From positions 2,154,613-2,218,612 of the forward strand of contig JASKMD010000029.1 of assembly GCA_030144725.1 (NCBI GenBank): DNA of 64,000 bases, given 5' to 3'. Below the pieces are notes generated by a model. That model ran no database searches, had not been told where the DNA came from, and worked only from the letters and a program-made list of their open reading frames with translations. Origin of the DNA: Haematococcus lacustris (lineage: Eukaryota > Chlorophyta > Chlorophyceae > Chlamydomonadales > Haematococcaceae). The position numbers were made by a program, and so were the translations under genes. Shown here piece by piece: positions 23,391-33,930 of this stretch; position 1 is the stretch's first letter; each line of letters begins with the position of its first letter.

Positions 23391-25272
23391 CACCCTGCCC
23401 CTGCCCTGCCGCATGCGCCATGCAGTGCATGTGTGCCGGTGGCTGGAGCGGTGGCAGCAGCCCCACCCCCCCCCCGTGCCAGGGCAGCCAAAGCGCGGCA
23501 AGAGGCGTGGGGTTGGTCCCCGGACCCTGACCTGCCCACCCCCCTTCACCCTCACCCCCATGGCCAGGGTGGGGGTGCATTTCATCAAGGTGGACAGCAG
23601 GGTGCTGCATGGGGTGTGCAAGCAGCTGGGCCTGACCAAGGAACCCCGGGCAGCATTCACCTCAGAGCCAGCACTGAGCCATCACTGGGCCAGGTGGTTC
23701 AACACCAACAAGCTTGGCAACCAGGGGTTTGCTTTTGAGAGGTTGGTGGACACTGACGGTGTCAGCGTGTGCGTGCACTACACGCGGCCCCTTCCCCCTC
23801 CTCCAGCCCCACCTCCAGATGCCAGCAGCAGCAGCACCAGCAGCCGCCCAAGTGCAGCGGCAGCAGCGGCTCATGCAGTGGGGCTCCCCCACATAGGCAG
23901 GGGCATAGCTGAGATGCGTGAGTTTGTGTTTGACCCAGACACACAGATTGGGGTGGGCATCGACCCCGGCGTCACCCAGGCAGTCAGCGCAGCCTCTGGG
24001 GTGTGGGATCCAGCAACAGGCCAGCTCATGGCAGACCAGCTGCGCCGGTGGAAGCTGACCAAGGGCGAGGTGAAGCATGCCAGCGGCCTGAACAATGCCC
24101 GCCGTGACACTGAGCGGTGGCTAGCACCGATCCAGTCCCACCTCCAGCACCTGGCAGCAGCCAGCTCAGCCGGCACCTCCCTGGAGGCCAACCTGAAGCA
24201 CATCACCGTCACCCTGGCCACCTGGGATGCGGTGTGGGAGGTGTACCTGGACCCCAAGTGGGCACGGCAGCAGCTGAGGCTGTACGGAGCCCAGGACCGG
24301 GCGCTGGAGCAGTTCTTCAACAAGGTGAGGGTGGGTGGGTGGGTAGGCGGGAGGGAGGGAGGGTAAGGGACTGAGAGGTGGTGAGTTAGACATGAAGTGA
24401 AAGAGTACTTGACTGTGCCATGCCTAACCTGGTGCCACCATGTCAGCCACCCTGTGTGTGCCTTGTGTGCATGGCTGCAGTTGGAGAGAGAGATGGCGCA
24501 GTTGTCCTTGAACCGCCACGGACGTGCCAAGCAGCTGGTGATTTTCTTTGGAGCAGCTACCATTGGCACAGCGGGAGGGTGGGGTGCTGATGCGGTGTTG
24601 CGTGCCTGCCGCAAGGTGGTGTGCAGGCCCAGGGGCACAGACCAGCTGCGGGGCAGGGTGGTGCTTGTGGATGAGCACCGCACCAGCCGGGTTAGCTCAG
24701 CAGTGAATGGCCAGCAGCCCTGTGAGGTGGAGCTGGACAAACTCAGTGCCACAAGGCCTGCAGGCTGGAAGCCCCCAGCAGGGCAGGTGGACCCCCGCCT
24801 GGTGCGCCCAGCCTGGAGCCAGGTGCGTGGCCAGCCAGTGCGGGGCATGATGTGGTGCCCGGTAGTGGCCCCCCGCAAGCCCCCACAGGCCCCATGCAGC
24901 AGCCAGGAAGCCACACAGCCAGCAGCCTCAGAGCCAGGGCCCAGCACTCCCCTGCCAGCCAAGCGCAGCAAGCGCACCAAGGCTGAGCCAGGGGCAGCTG
25001 AGCCCACTCAGCCCACCAAGGGCAAGGGCAAGGCTGCTAAAGCCAAGCCAGCACCACAGCCAGGCAGGTGGCTGGACAGGGACTGCAATGCAGCATTGAA
25101 CATGCAGCGCATTGGGGAGAGCAGGTGGCGTCCACTAGAGCTGTGCTACTGGCCAGACCAGGGAGCTCTGCCAGCCAAGGGCAAGGAGTACCCTGGCTTG
25201 GGGTACAAGCGGGTGCGAGACAAGCCCCCCAAGGCCCAGGAGCAGCAGCAGCAGCCTGCTGAGGCACAGTAA
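23383..25272 (+). CDS. Fanzor RuvC nuclease, copy A (N-terminally truncated, core open)
   Basis: Two exons, 23383-24324 and 24481-25272, give about 577 residues with no stop or frameshift. RuvC-I is GIDPGVTQAVSA (Asp near residue 194). Helical segments (LKHITVTLATWDAVWEVYLD, RLYGAQDRALEQFF) lead to the intron. Exon 2 has VIFFGAATIG, VDEHRTSRVSS (Asp378-Glu379), MMWCP, a Lys-rich KGKGKAAKAK linker and RuvC-III DRDCNAALNM (Asp near 515). The tail is Gln-rich. Fanzors cut DNA guided by an RNA from the element's 3' end. Compared with the copies at 18 and 34 kb it lacks the basic N-terminal exons, and the start codon lies in the inverted end repeat. It is the least damaged core in the window. Activity is unproven. 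Confidence 0.82.
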
Positions 25273-25501
25273 TGTATCCCCCCTTTGTTGAGCTGTCATC
25301 AGCTTACAATTAGTGCATGTTTTGTCATGCCAACTCTATACGTTGCCCTAACGGGTCAGGCAATAGTGTAGGTGGTAGGCTCAACACTCCACACAGCCAC
25401 ACTGTTTGAGTCGGATCTAGTTAGTGGCTGCTAGTGGCTGATAGTGGCTGCTAGTAGGTACTTCTGATCCGGCTCAAATGGTGGCCCTAGTGAGGGACAA
25501 G
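25273..25501 (+). ncRNA. Candidate Fanzor guide RNA (fRNA) / right end, copy A
   Basis: Directly follows the Fanzor TAA and runs to the conserved terminus GTGAGGGACAAG. It matches 14808-14581 and 35589-35818 closely. In this copy the same sequence also exists inverted at the left end. Bases after 25501 would be the variable guide if the RNA reads out of the element. Confidence 0.5.
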
Positions 25502-25586
25502 ATGGCTGCTCAGTACCATCAGGGCATTGATGGCCGGGCCTGCAATAACCCATAGGGCCTAGTAGTTTGCACAAGTTGTCAGACTT

Positions 25587-26870
25587 TCAGAGATGGTACT
25601 GAGCAGCCCGGTACAGCCTCTGCCTGCCCTTGGGCAGCCGGTCATCGACCCGCTTGTAGCCCTGCTGGTACTCCTTGCCAACGGGGGGCAGAGCTTCCAA
25701 GCCCTCATAGCTGCACAGCTCCAGGGGACGCTGCATGCTCTCACCCATGCGCTGGAAGTTGAAGCACCCGTTGGTGTCTCGGTCCAGCCACCTGCCCCAT
25801 GGGGGGGCCTGGGTTGGTGGGACTGGGCCAGGTGGGGGCTGGGCAGGGGGCTGGTCCTGGGGAGGGGGAGGGGGAGCAGGAGGGGGGGTTGGCTCCTGGG
25901 CTGGGGGTGGGGGGTCCTGGGCAGGGAGAGGGGGTCCTGAGGCAGGGGGTGCTGAGCTGGGGGAGAGGGAGGGTCCTGGGCAGGGGCTGGGGGAGGGGGA
26001 GGGGGGTTGGGTGGCACCTCATGGCACATACTTAGCATGCCGCAGGCTCCAGGCTGGGCGCACCAGCCGCTGGTTGACCTGGCATGCGAAACCCTTCCCG
26101 CACCGCCCCCGCCTTCCACCCACCCTGGTAATAGCAGCCCGCTCCCAGGAACACCTCCACTCCCCTCTCGCGGTAGTAGTGCTGCCTGGACACCCACTTC
26201 ATGCCCTCCACCACTTGCAGGTCAGGTCAGGTCAGGTCAGGTCAGGTCAGGTCAGGTCAGGTCAGGTCAGGTCAGGTCAGGTCAGGTCAGGTCAGGTCAG
26301 GTCAGGTCAGGTCAGGTCAGGTCAGGTCAGGTCAGGTCAGGTCAGGTCAGGTCAGGTCAGGTCAGGTCAGGTCAGGTCAGGTCAGGTCAGGTCAGGTCAG
26401 GTCAGGTCAGGTCAGGTCAGGTCAGGTCAGGTCAGGTCAGGTCAGGTCAGGTCAGGTCAGGTCAGGTCAGGTCAGGTCAGGTCAGGTCAGGTCAGGTCAG
26501 GTCAGGTCAGGTCAGGTCAGGTCAGGTCAGGTCAGGTCAGGTCAGGTCAGGTCAGGTCAGGTCAGGTCAGGTCAGGTCAGGTCAGGTCAGGTCAGGTCAG
26601 GTCAGGTCAGGTCAGGTCAGGTCAGGTCAGGTCAGGTCAGGTCAGGTCAGGTCAGGTCAGGTCAGGTCAGGTTATACATTCTTGCAGAAGCCCTCAATGG
26701 GCATGGTGCAGCCCCAACCGGTTCCTGCGCCAGCGTGGCTTGAGGTACTCCTCCCACAGCGCATCCCAAGTGACCTTGAGGGCCAGGATGTGGGCCTGGA
26801 GGCTGTCCAGGGTGGTGCCAGCTGGGAGGGGTCCGCATGGGAGGAAGGGGGGATGAGGGTAGCAATGGAA
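25587..26870 (-). pseudogene. Fanzor family 3 relic (DRDTNGCFNF type)
   Basis: On the minus strand, about 26830-26690 encodes a helical block (LDSLQAHILALKVTWDALW, then EEYLKPRWRRNRLGLHHA) matching the pre-intron part of other Fanzors, then breaks. The next exon, 26216-26035, reads VVEGMKWVSRQHYYRERG and VEVFLGAGCYYQGGW, the segment before the DExxTS motif. The DExxTS and zinc-ribbon part is deleted and replaced by Pro-rich sequence with a stop. From about 25802 RuvC-III follows as RWLDRDTNGCFNFQRMGES, then PLELC, KEYQQGYKRVDDRLPKGRQR and the stop TGA at 25589-25587. RuvC-I is absent. This is clearly a different family from copies A-C, and dead. Confidence 0.8.
26218..26671. repeat. GGTCA pentamer satellite filling a Fanzor intron
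   Basis: About 91 uninterrupted GGTCA units. On the minus strand the repeat starts a few bases after a GT donor (TGCAAGAATGTATAACC) and runs up to the next Fanzor exon, so the whole intron is satellite. Confidence 0.95.
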
Positions 26871-26988
26871 TCATCCAGGTTACAGCTAGTATGTGGGAAC
26901 GGAAGCAGTGCAGGGGGCAGGTTCGAGTCACACCTGTGGCTGCTGTGCCTTGACGGTGATGTGGGGCTTGTCTGAGTACCACGCAGCT

Positions 26989-27039
26989 CTTGTCCCTCAC
27001 TAGGGCCACCATTTGAGCCGGATCAGAAGTACCTACTAG
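26989..27039 (-). repeat. Solo 51-bp fragment of the Fanzor right end
   Basis: Starts CTCTTGTCCCTCACTAGGG and matches the outer end of 23181-23390 up to GTACCTACTAG, with no gene attached. Confidence 0.8.
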
Positions 27040-27396
27040 TACCATGCAGCCCGTGGCACGGGGCCCCACCCTGCACGTATGTGTGCCTTCCCAACACTGG
27101 TCCTACCCACCCCTCTGCCTGTGGCTCTGAGGGCAGCACTGCGCTTGCCACCTGCCAGGCTGCCTGCGACCTGCTGGCACTGCTGGCTGGCTGAGACCTG
27201 CCTGCGACCTGAACACTGCGGTCCAGACCAGTCCTGCGCTTGATCATATATCATTACAGAGCCAACCACCAGACAAACCACCAGACAAGCAGAGCAGTAG
27301 GCTATGCTCGCAGTAGCTATCACAGTTGAGAGGTCGCAGCTTGAACTCCATCAGGACGCATGAAAGGAATCAGAGGCTGACCTTACAGTTTCAACT

Positions 27397-30147
27397 TCAA
27401 TACTTGGGGCGCTTGATAATGCCCTTTGCGATCTTCTCATCATCGGTCATCAGTCTCTTCTGAATGAGCTGCGCTGTCTTCGTGTCGCCCACCTTGTAAG
27501 CAGCCTGCATCCCAAGGCCGGAGCAAGCAACACACTCCACCTTGGCATGCGTATAAGCCTGCCAGGTTGATCGGAACCACCAATGATATGTACGACGCGC
27601 ATCCTAGACTTGAGGCCCGCGACCCTCGACAGCAACTCACTCTTCTCCCACTCCCCATTGTCCGCCCGTGTGTGTGCTGCTCAAACTGACCGCCTGCACG
27701 CCAGCCGCGCTGATGACCATGCGCTGCGACTCACCTGCATCTGCTGACGCAGCAAGTCTTGCTCTCGCATTTCCCGTGCCTTGTCCGTGCCTTGCAATTC
27801 TGCCATCGTCTGCTGCAACCGCTCCTCCGCCTGGCGTTGCCGTTCCTCCTCGCGCAGCCGCCGCATCTCGCGTTCGTCATCTACCATCGTCTGCGGATGC
27901 ATTGTCGCCAAACGAGCGAGCAAGCAAGCTGGCTGCGCCATCCTACTGGTGGGGTGTGGCGGCACCCACTAGCGTGTTGTGCCGGTCCGTGCCCAGGTTG
28001 ACCTTTTACGCAGCCCTGCACAGCCTCTCACTCCTCAACAGTGTATCAACTGAAGGCCGAAGCCATAAACTGTCACCTTTGTTGCCTTGACTGGCTTGCC
28101 CTTAGCAGCCGCCTTGGCTGCCTTCTGGCGCTCATACAGCTCTGCATTATAGTATTTGCGGTGCGACAAGGTGCCTACAGCCAACAGGAGCAGCAGCTCT
28201 GGCACCAGAGTAGTAGCAAGGGGTGAGCAGTGACGTCACCTGCCCTGGTGCCGTCTGTCCACAGTCCAGCTGCTCGGCACATGCGGCTCATGAGGTATAT
28301 GAGGCAAGCGGTGTAGGTGGCAGCTGAGGCCTAGGGTACTGCACTCGCATGGACCCACCTCCCCTGCCTGACATGCACCCAAGGCTTACCACTATCAGCT
28401 GCCAGTAGTACTGGTTGTGACCATTACACCAGACAACCGACCTACCCCTGGCCCTTGATGTCCCTGCCACTGCTGCATATGTTGTTGCAAATGCTGCCTC
28501 TGCTGACCATCCGTGCAGACTTGACTGCTAACTCAAAGCACTTGCGCAAAAACCTTTAGGCAGGCCTTGTTATCCAGATCACGGGCACTACACCCTGCCC
28601 CTGCCCCTGTGGCCCGGCCCACCTGTGTTGTAGTCCTCCATGTAGTCCTTGAACAGCTCGCGCTCCTCATTCTTGCCTAGCAGCTCAATGTTGACCTTCT
28701 TAACCTCCATAGCCCACAGTGTGAACTCGCTACGCTTGGCTAGGCTGTCGGTCTGCACAGGAGGCCACCCAGGTCGAGGCACCTTTGGCGCACAGGCCCA
28801 GGCTACCCACCCCAGGCCACCTCTTCTGTGGGCAACACTTGCAGGCCAGGCAGGAGCCTGTGATAGTGGGACGCCACTCTGCATTGTGCCCACCTGCCTG
28901 CTGCCCAAGTTTCTGTCTTGCCGTCCCATCAATACACCTGCCTATCCGACTAATTGCCTGCCCACCCGCCGGCCTGAGGCGACACCGGCGAGGAGAGCCG
29001 GCGTGGCTCCAGGCATCAGTACCGGAGCTGCCCGTTCGCCGCACCTCGCGAATGATGCCGAAGCGCCCGAAGTTGTCGCTGGCTGTGAGAGACTTGGGGC
29101 GAGCTAGTGCGCCATCCAGATCCTCGCTGTCAGTTTCTTCCGCATCCTTGCTCCGTTGCGTCTTCTTGTTCTTCTTTCCGCGCCCCTTGCTTTTCTTCTC
29201 CTCCTTGTCAGGTTGCCTGTGTTTCTTCTTTTTCTTCCTCTTATCCTTGCTGTTGCTGCTCTTGCTGTTTTTGCCGCGCTTCTTACTGCTGCGGTCTTTG
29301 CTCGACTTCTTGCTCCGCTGCAGCCAAGTGTGCCCACCCTTTCTTTGGTCTTTGTAGCAGCACCTGGCCAGCGCACTACTGCCTGGTGCTGTTGATCATC
29401 ACAGGGCATCCTGCCTGCCCAGCAACCTGCTGTCCTGTGCAGGGCCCCCCACTCACCTTCTTTCTGTCTCCACTCGACTCCGAGCTACTGCTGTCACTGC
29501 CGCTACCACTGCTGCTGCTGCTGTCACTGCTGCTGGCGGCCTCAGCCTCTGCCTCTGCCTTGGCAACAGCTGTGGACTCTGTCTCATTCAGCTTTTTCCG
29601 CCGCTGCAGGTGAGGTGGTGAGGATTAGGAGGTGGAATGAGGTGTGAGTATGGTGTGGTGCGGAATGGGGCGGTGAGGTGCAACGAATCTTGTGACCAGT
29701 ACAGGGCACAACATGAACAGGTTGACATCAGCCAGCATGAGCCATCCGGCGGTGAGTGTTACCTGCAAGATGCTTTTCACAGCCTCATCATTGTGAGTCT
29801 GGAAGGACTTGAGCACTGACACTGCTGTGTCCACATCGTACACAGCCTCTCTCAGGGCTAGCACCCGCACTGCTGCGCCAAGCTGTGGCATGAGGCTGGC
29901 GAGCTTAAGGATGGATAAGTTCTCCTTCTCCTGTGCTAGGTGACAAGGGTGCAAGACAGCTGCTGAGAGGGCGAGGGTGGCCTGGGCCTAAACTGGTGAG
30001 GCCATTGCCACCCGTGCTGCTCACCTCTTGCAGCTTCTCCTGATGCCGCTGCACCATTGAACCGCCCCTGTCCCTGTCCTCGCCCGTGCCACGGGTGAAC
30101 AGCTGGGCATCCAGCCCAAATTGGTTGCTGCCCACCGCGGCGTCCAT
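27397..30147 (-). CDS. Lys/Ser-rich nuclear-type protein with conserved EFTLWAMEVKKVN / DYMEDYNTG core
   Basis: Eight exons: 30147-30025, 29930-29763, 29603-29457, 29317-29045, 28752-28623, 28174-28077, 27891-27735 and 27504-27397 (TGA). The N-terminus (MDAAVGSNQFGLDAQLF) is followed by a helical region, an Asp/Ser tract, then a long basic RS/KK-type region (RSKKSSKDRSSKKRGK...KKKKKHRQPDK) with strong nuclear localisation character. The conserved core reads FGRFGIIRE, EFTLWAMEVKKVNIELLG, ERELFKDYMEDYNTG and HRKYYNAELYERQ, resembling a eukaryotic family that includes plant style cell-cycle inhibitor-like proteins. After it come a charged coiled coil (EREMRRLREEERQRQAEER) and AAYKVGDTKTAQLIQKRL. 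A nucleolar or RNA-processing role is a guess. The last acceptor could instead be at 27559, which would add 18 residues. Confidence 0.75.
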
Positions 30148-30334
30148 CGCGACTGCAGCCGCAGCCTCAAGGAACGAGCAAGGCCTAAGGATCCCACCAG
30201 CATGGCCAGCATGGCAGTTGTGTTTTCATGCCATTTCATCGCATTTCATCGCATTTGGTGCAACTCTAGTTAATAAAGAGGTGGTCAGCAGTGCTGTCTC
30301 AACTTCGGATTGATACCAACTAGCCAACCATTCA

Positions 30335-31528
30335 ATGTATGGTTTTGCATTTGAGCTTGAGGTACTCCGAGAGCTGCTGAGCAGCCGTCGCCGGCGCTTC
30401 AGCAACTACAGTGATCTACCGGCGGTTGAAACGAGCTTATACGCATGTGTAAACAAGCATGTGTACACCTGCCTGGAGGCCAAGCTGAAGCACATCACTG
30501 TCACCCTGGCCACCTGGGATGCGGTGTGGGAGGTGTACCTGGACCCCAAGTGGGCACGGCAGCGGCTGAGGCTGTACGGAGCCCAGGACCGGGCGCTGGA
30601 GCAGTTCTTCAAGGAGGTGAGGGTGGGTGGGTGGGTGGGTGGGAGGGAGGGTAAGGGACTGCGAGGTGGTGGAAGGTGTCCATGGGAGGGAGGGTAAGGG
30701 ACTGAGAGGTGGTGTGTGCCTTGTGTGCATGGCTGCAGTTGGAGAAGGACATGGTGGAGGTGTCCATGGAGCGCCATGGGCTTGCCAAGCAGCTGGTTGT
30801 ACTCTTTGGTTCAGCTGGCATTGGCAGCAAGGGAGGGTGGGGTGTTGATGCGGTGCTGCGTGCTTGCTGCAAGGTGGTGTGCAGGCCCAAGGGCGCAGGC
30901 CAGCGGCTGGGCAGGGTTGTGCTTGTGCATGAGCACCGCACCACCCGGGTCAGCTCAGCAGTAAATGGCAAGAAGCTATGTAGGGAGGAGCTGGACCATG
31001 AGCAGCCCACCAGGCGTGCAGGCTGGAAGCCCCCAGCAGGGCAGGTGGAACAACGCCTACTGCGTCCAGCATGGAGCCAGCAGCGTGACCAGCCTGTGCG
31101 GGGCCTGATGTGGTGCCCAGTAGCGGCCCCTTGCAAGCCCCCACAAGCCACATGCACCAGCCAGGCGCCCAGCAGCCTCAGAGCCAGGGCCCAGCACTCC
31201 CCCTCCAGCCAAGCGCAGCAAGCGCACCAAGGCTGAGCAGGCAGCAGAGCCCACCCAGCCCACCAAGGGCAAGGGCAAGGCTTCTAAAGCCAAGCCAGCA
31301 CCACAGCCAGGCAGGTGGCTGGACAGGGACTGCAATGCAGCGCTGAAAATGCAGCGCATTGGGGAGAGCAGGTGGCGCCCACTGGAGCTGTGCTGGTGGT
31401 TGAAGCAGACAGCTCTGTCAGCCAAGGGCAAGGAGTACCCTGGCCTGGGCTACATGCGGCTGCGAGACAAGCCTCCCAAGGCCCAGCAGCAGCAGCAGCA
31501 GCAGCAGCAACCTGTTGGGGCACAGTAG
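30335..31528 (+). pseudogene. Fanzor copy E, 5'-truncated with a new N-terminal extension and a frameshift
   Basis: Fanzor sequence starts abruptly at about 30474 (LEAKLKHITVTLATWDAVW), after RuvC-I. An unrelated 46-codon open stretch from ATG 30335 (MYGFAFELEVLRELL...) runs into it in frame. The donor at 30617 and acceptor at 30738 match the other copies. Exon 2 carries VVLFGSAGIG and VHEHRTTRVSS (Asp to His and Ser to Thr against VDEHRTS), then loses frame near 31165. RuvC-III (DRDCNAALKM) and the Gln-rich tail follow in another frame to TAG at 31526-31528. Loss of RuvC-I, a changed DExxTS motif and the frameshift make it inactive. Confidence 0.8.
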
Positions 31529-31790
31529 TGTGTGTCCCCTTCTTAAGCTGTTATCAGCTTCCATTAGCGTATGTTTTGTCATGCCAACTCTACACAATAG
31601 CCCTCAGCAGTCAGGCAATAGGTAGTAGGCACTCATGCACAATGTCCATGTGCATTGGGTTTACTCCACACCCCCCATCAATATCATTTGACTCGGGCCA
31701 CTAGAAGTCCCTAGTATTCCCGCTAGCGATCGCTAGTGCCCATTACTGGTCCGGGTTACTTGGAGGCCCTAGCGAGGGACAAGGGGGCTG
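31529..31790 (+). repeat. Diverged Fanzor right end of copy E
   Basis: Keeps the landmarks of the other right ends in order (AGCTGTTATCAGCTT, TTTGTCATGCCAACTCTA, GACTCGGGCCACTAG, GGCCCTAGCGAGGGACAAGG) but with substitutions and indels throughout. Confidence 0.7.
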
Positions 31791-32129
31791 TTCAGCATGC
31801 ACACAAGGAGCATGTACAAAACTCAACCCTGAGACGCTTCATAGATCTGCCTTTGAAAACTACATTCCCATACAAAAGCCTGAGGTCTGCAGCGCATTGT
31901 CAAACAATGATGAGATGGAGCACATCATCCACATCTGTCTGCCATCGTGCATTATGGTGCATCTCCCTTTGCATTATGGTGCATCTACCATTATGGTGCA
32001 CTTCCTCAGCTCGTTCTCTACTTGCCCGCCCCTGCTCTACCCGACCCTGCTCAACACCCAATGCATGTTTGCCCAGTCCCATGTTGAGGGGCAGGTTGAG
32101 GGTAAGGATCGGGGGGTAGGGCGGGCGGG

Positions 32130-32275
32130 CGGGCGGTGTCCATGTGCATTGGGTATACTCCACACAGCTCATTAACACCACTTGAGTCGGGCGTCACTAG
32201 TGCTCCCGCTAGCGGCCACTAGTGGTCCCTGGTAGTCCGCTCAAATAGACGCCCTAGTGAGGGACAAGGGGGCTG
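32130..32275 (+). repeat. Solo Fanzor-type right end
   Basis: Contains TGAGTCGGGC, palindromic CTAGTG/CACTAG words and the terminus CGCCCTAGTGAGGGACAAGG, with no gene upstream. It shares GTCCATGTGCATTGGGT with copy E's end (31645-31665), so it is closest to that subfamily. Confidence 0.7.
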
Positions 32276-32744
32276 GTCAACTCGACAGCACTCGTGGCGC
32301 CTACATGAGGGACAACAGGTGCAGGCGGTGGATATCATGTGCACCGACAAGACCATTAACGTCAGTCCTGCTCATGCTGCTGTGTGGCTGCTGTGTGTCT
32401 GATGCTTCAGAGGCACTTCGCTTGGTGCCAGAAGCTGGCTTGCATCCAGGTTGCACCGGGTCCTTGGCCTTGGGGTTGGGAGCTAAACTAGCGGTGTACA
32501 CCGTGGAGCCTTGCTTTCCAGGCTGGGTGCTGCTGCGCACAAGCTGCTGCAGCACAGGGCCCATGTCCACAGAGCCAGAAGCGAGCGATGCCCTGCCTGC
32601 AATGCCATGCATGGCCATTGAGTGTCGGCTGAAATGTACACATGAGAGAAATGTACACACGAGGTGCCCAGTGCTGTTACTTTTGATGAGGTGCCCAGTG
32701 ACCAGCACTTATTTTCACACAGCCTGTCGAGGCCCAACTTCCCA

Positions 32745-33158
32745 CCCTGTCGAGGCCCAACTTACAAGCTGACACAACTTACCAACAGAAGTGAGTAAAG
32801 CTGGAACCTGGGAGGAAATGATGCGCCAGCTCACAGCTAGAGCCTTTGCACAGTTGCACGTTGGGCTCAAGCCCTCCACACCACGTGCAAAATGGATGAA
32901 GGAAGTCTGCATTGCTGTCGCAACAGGTTGCGATCACGCCAACATCGTCAAACGTAGGGCAAGGCTCCACGCTTCAGGCAGCCCCGCAGTTAAAACATAA
33001 AGTAGTTACTCCTTTTGATCCCTACTCAACAACAAACCAAGACTTGTTGACAAGCACAGGTTACGAGCTCAACAGTGTAAAGGCTACTGCTAATGTGCCG
33101 AATGCCCACTTCAGCTTAGCCATCTGGTGTGTGCAATTCGGTGGTTACAACTCAGGCG
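32745..33158. repeat. ~415-bp direct repeat, left copy
   Basis: Matches 35848-36268 at high identity, starting near the CCCTGTCGAGGCC words. The short open frames inside (for example SKAGTWEEMMRQLTARAF) are shared by both copies but match no family I know. The two copies bracket Fanzor copy C. Confidence 0.8.
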
Positions 33159-33215
33159 ACCCCAACTAACAAAAAATGACAGGAAATGATAGGAAACCGA
33201 CCCCTGGTAATCAAA
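33150..33215 (-). repeat. Short end fragment of the 55.9/62.7-kb repeat family
   Basis: Reverse complement of about 63860-63915 (GGTCGGTTTCCTGTCATTTT side). A gene-less terminal fragment. Confidence 0.7.
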
Positions 33216-33759
33216 ACGGCGCCGCGTCTCAGCCACGTGGTTTTTATTTATGTTTCGCATATTTCTGGATAGAGGACTCTGTCAGATATGCGGTGCAACT
33301 TGTAACACTAAACACTGTGCAGTGTGCCGAGTGCTATGGCGGCTCAAATCTTGACATTAGAATTCATGCCAATTTTGCTCATGCGAGCCTCGCCGCGACC
33401 GACCGCCGCGACCGACGTGGCCCAGTAGCCTCTGCAAACAGTCAGGGACAGTCGTCGCAGTCAAAACGATTCACATGGCACGCTAAACCGATGTAACGAC
33501 GCCCCTCCACCCATGCTCGGAATATGCAAGGCTGCTGCGATGCTTGACCCCTTCGTGAGTAGCACTTACTACCAGGCCACTCGGCAAGGCCACACAAGGT
33601 GTGTAGGCCATTGCTACGTCACCTTGCTCGACATGTTGGGTCCGATCCCTCCCGCCCGCCCTCCGCTTGCGTGTCGAGCTTGTGTCCAGCTCCGCCCTGA
33701 CCCCCTGCTGCTCAGCTAAAGGGGTGAGCGGGTCAGGGGATGCACAAACACCAGTTGCC

Positions 33760-33930
33760 AGCCGCTGCCAGGGGGGGGCAGCAGGAGGGGGGGGCAGCCC
33801 AGGGGCAGCACCAGCACCAGCTGCCTGCTGCTGCCAGGGGGGTGCAGCAGGAGGGGGGGGGCAGGTCAGGGGTGGCACCAGCACCAGCTGCCTGCTGCTG
33901 CCAGGGGGGTGCAGCAGGAGGGGGGGGCAG
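33760..33930. repeat. ~63-bp G-rich minisatellite, about three units
   Basis: Units contain CAGGGGGGTGCAGCAGGAGG and GCACCAGCACCAGCTGCC. A minus-strand frame is open across it (33971-33483), but its repetitiveness makes it weak as a gene. Confidence 0.7.

Larger units (their letters stand above)
23091..25590 (+). mobile_element. Fanzor element, copy A, with ~300-bp inverted ends
   Basis: The arms 23091-23390 and about 25283-25590 are inverted copies of each other. The inner ~210 bp are the Fanzor right end (starting TTGTCCCTCACTAGGGCC on the left side); the outer ~90 bp (CTGACAACTTGTGC...GGTACTGAGCAGCC) match the 3' flank of a different Fanzor family whose stop codon is at 25589-25587. The gene's N-terminal exons are missing, replaced by the left copy of the right end. 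The structure looks like a recombination product that gained terminal symmetry. Confidence 0.75.

Noticed and set aside
26218..26671. CRISPR-like regular repeat array
   Set aside because: Units are 5 bp with no spacers; it is a simple satellite.
25735..26975. Plus-strand open frames full of SGQVR repeats
   Set aside because: Read-through of the GGTCA satellite; the flanks are minus-strand Fanzor exons.
29107..29613. Plus-strand Ser/Cys/Leu-rich ORF of 168 residues
   Set aside because: Antisense of the Lys/Ser-rich exons of the minus-strand gene at 27397-30147.
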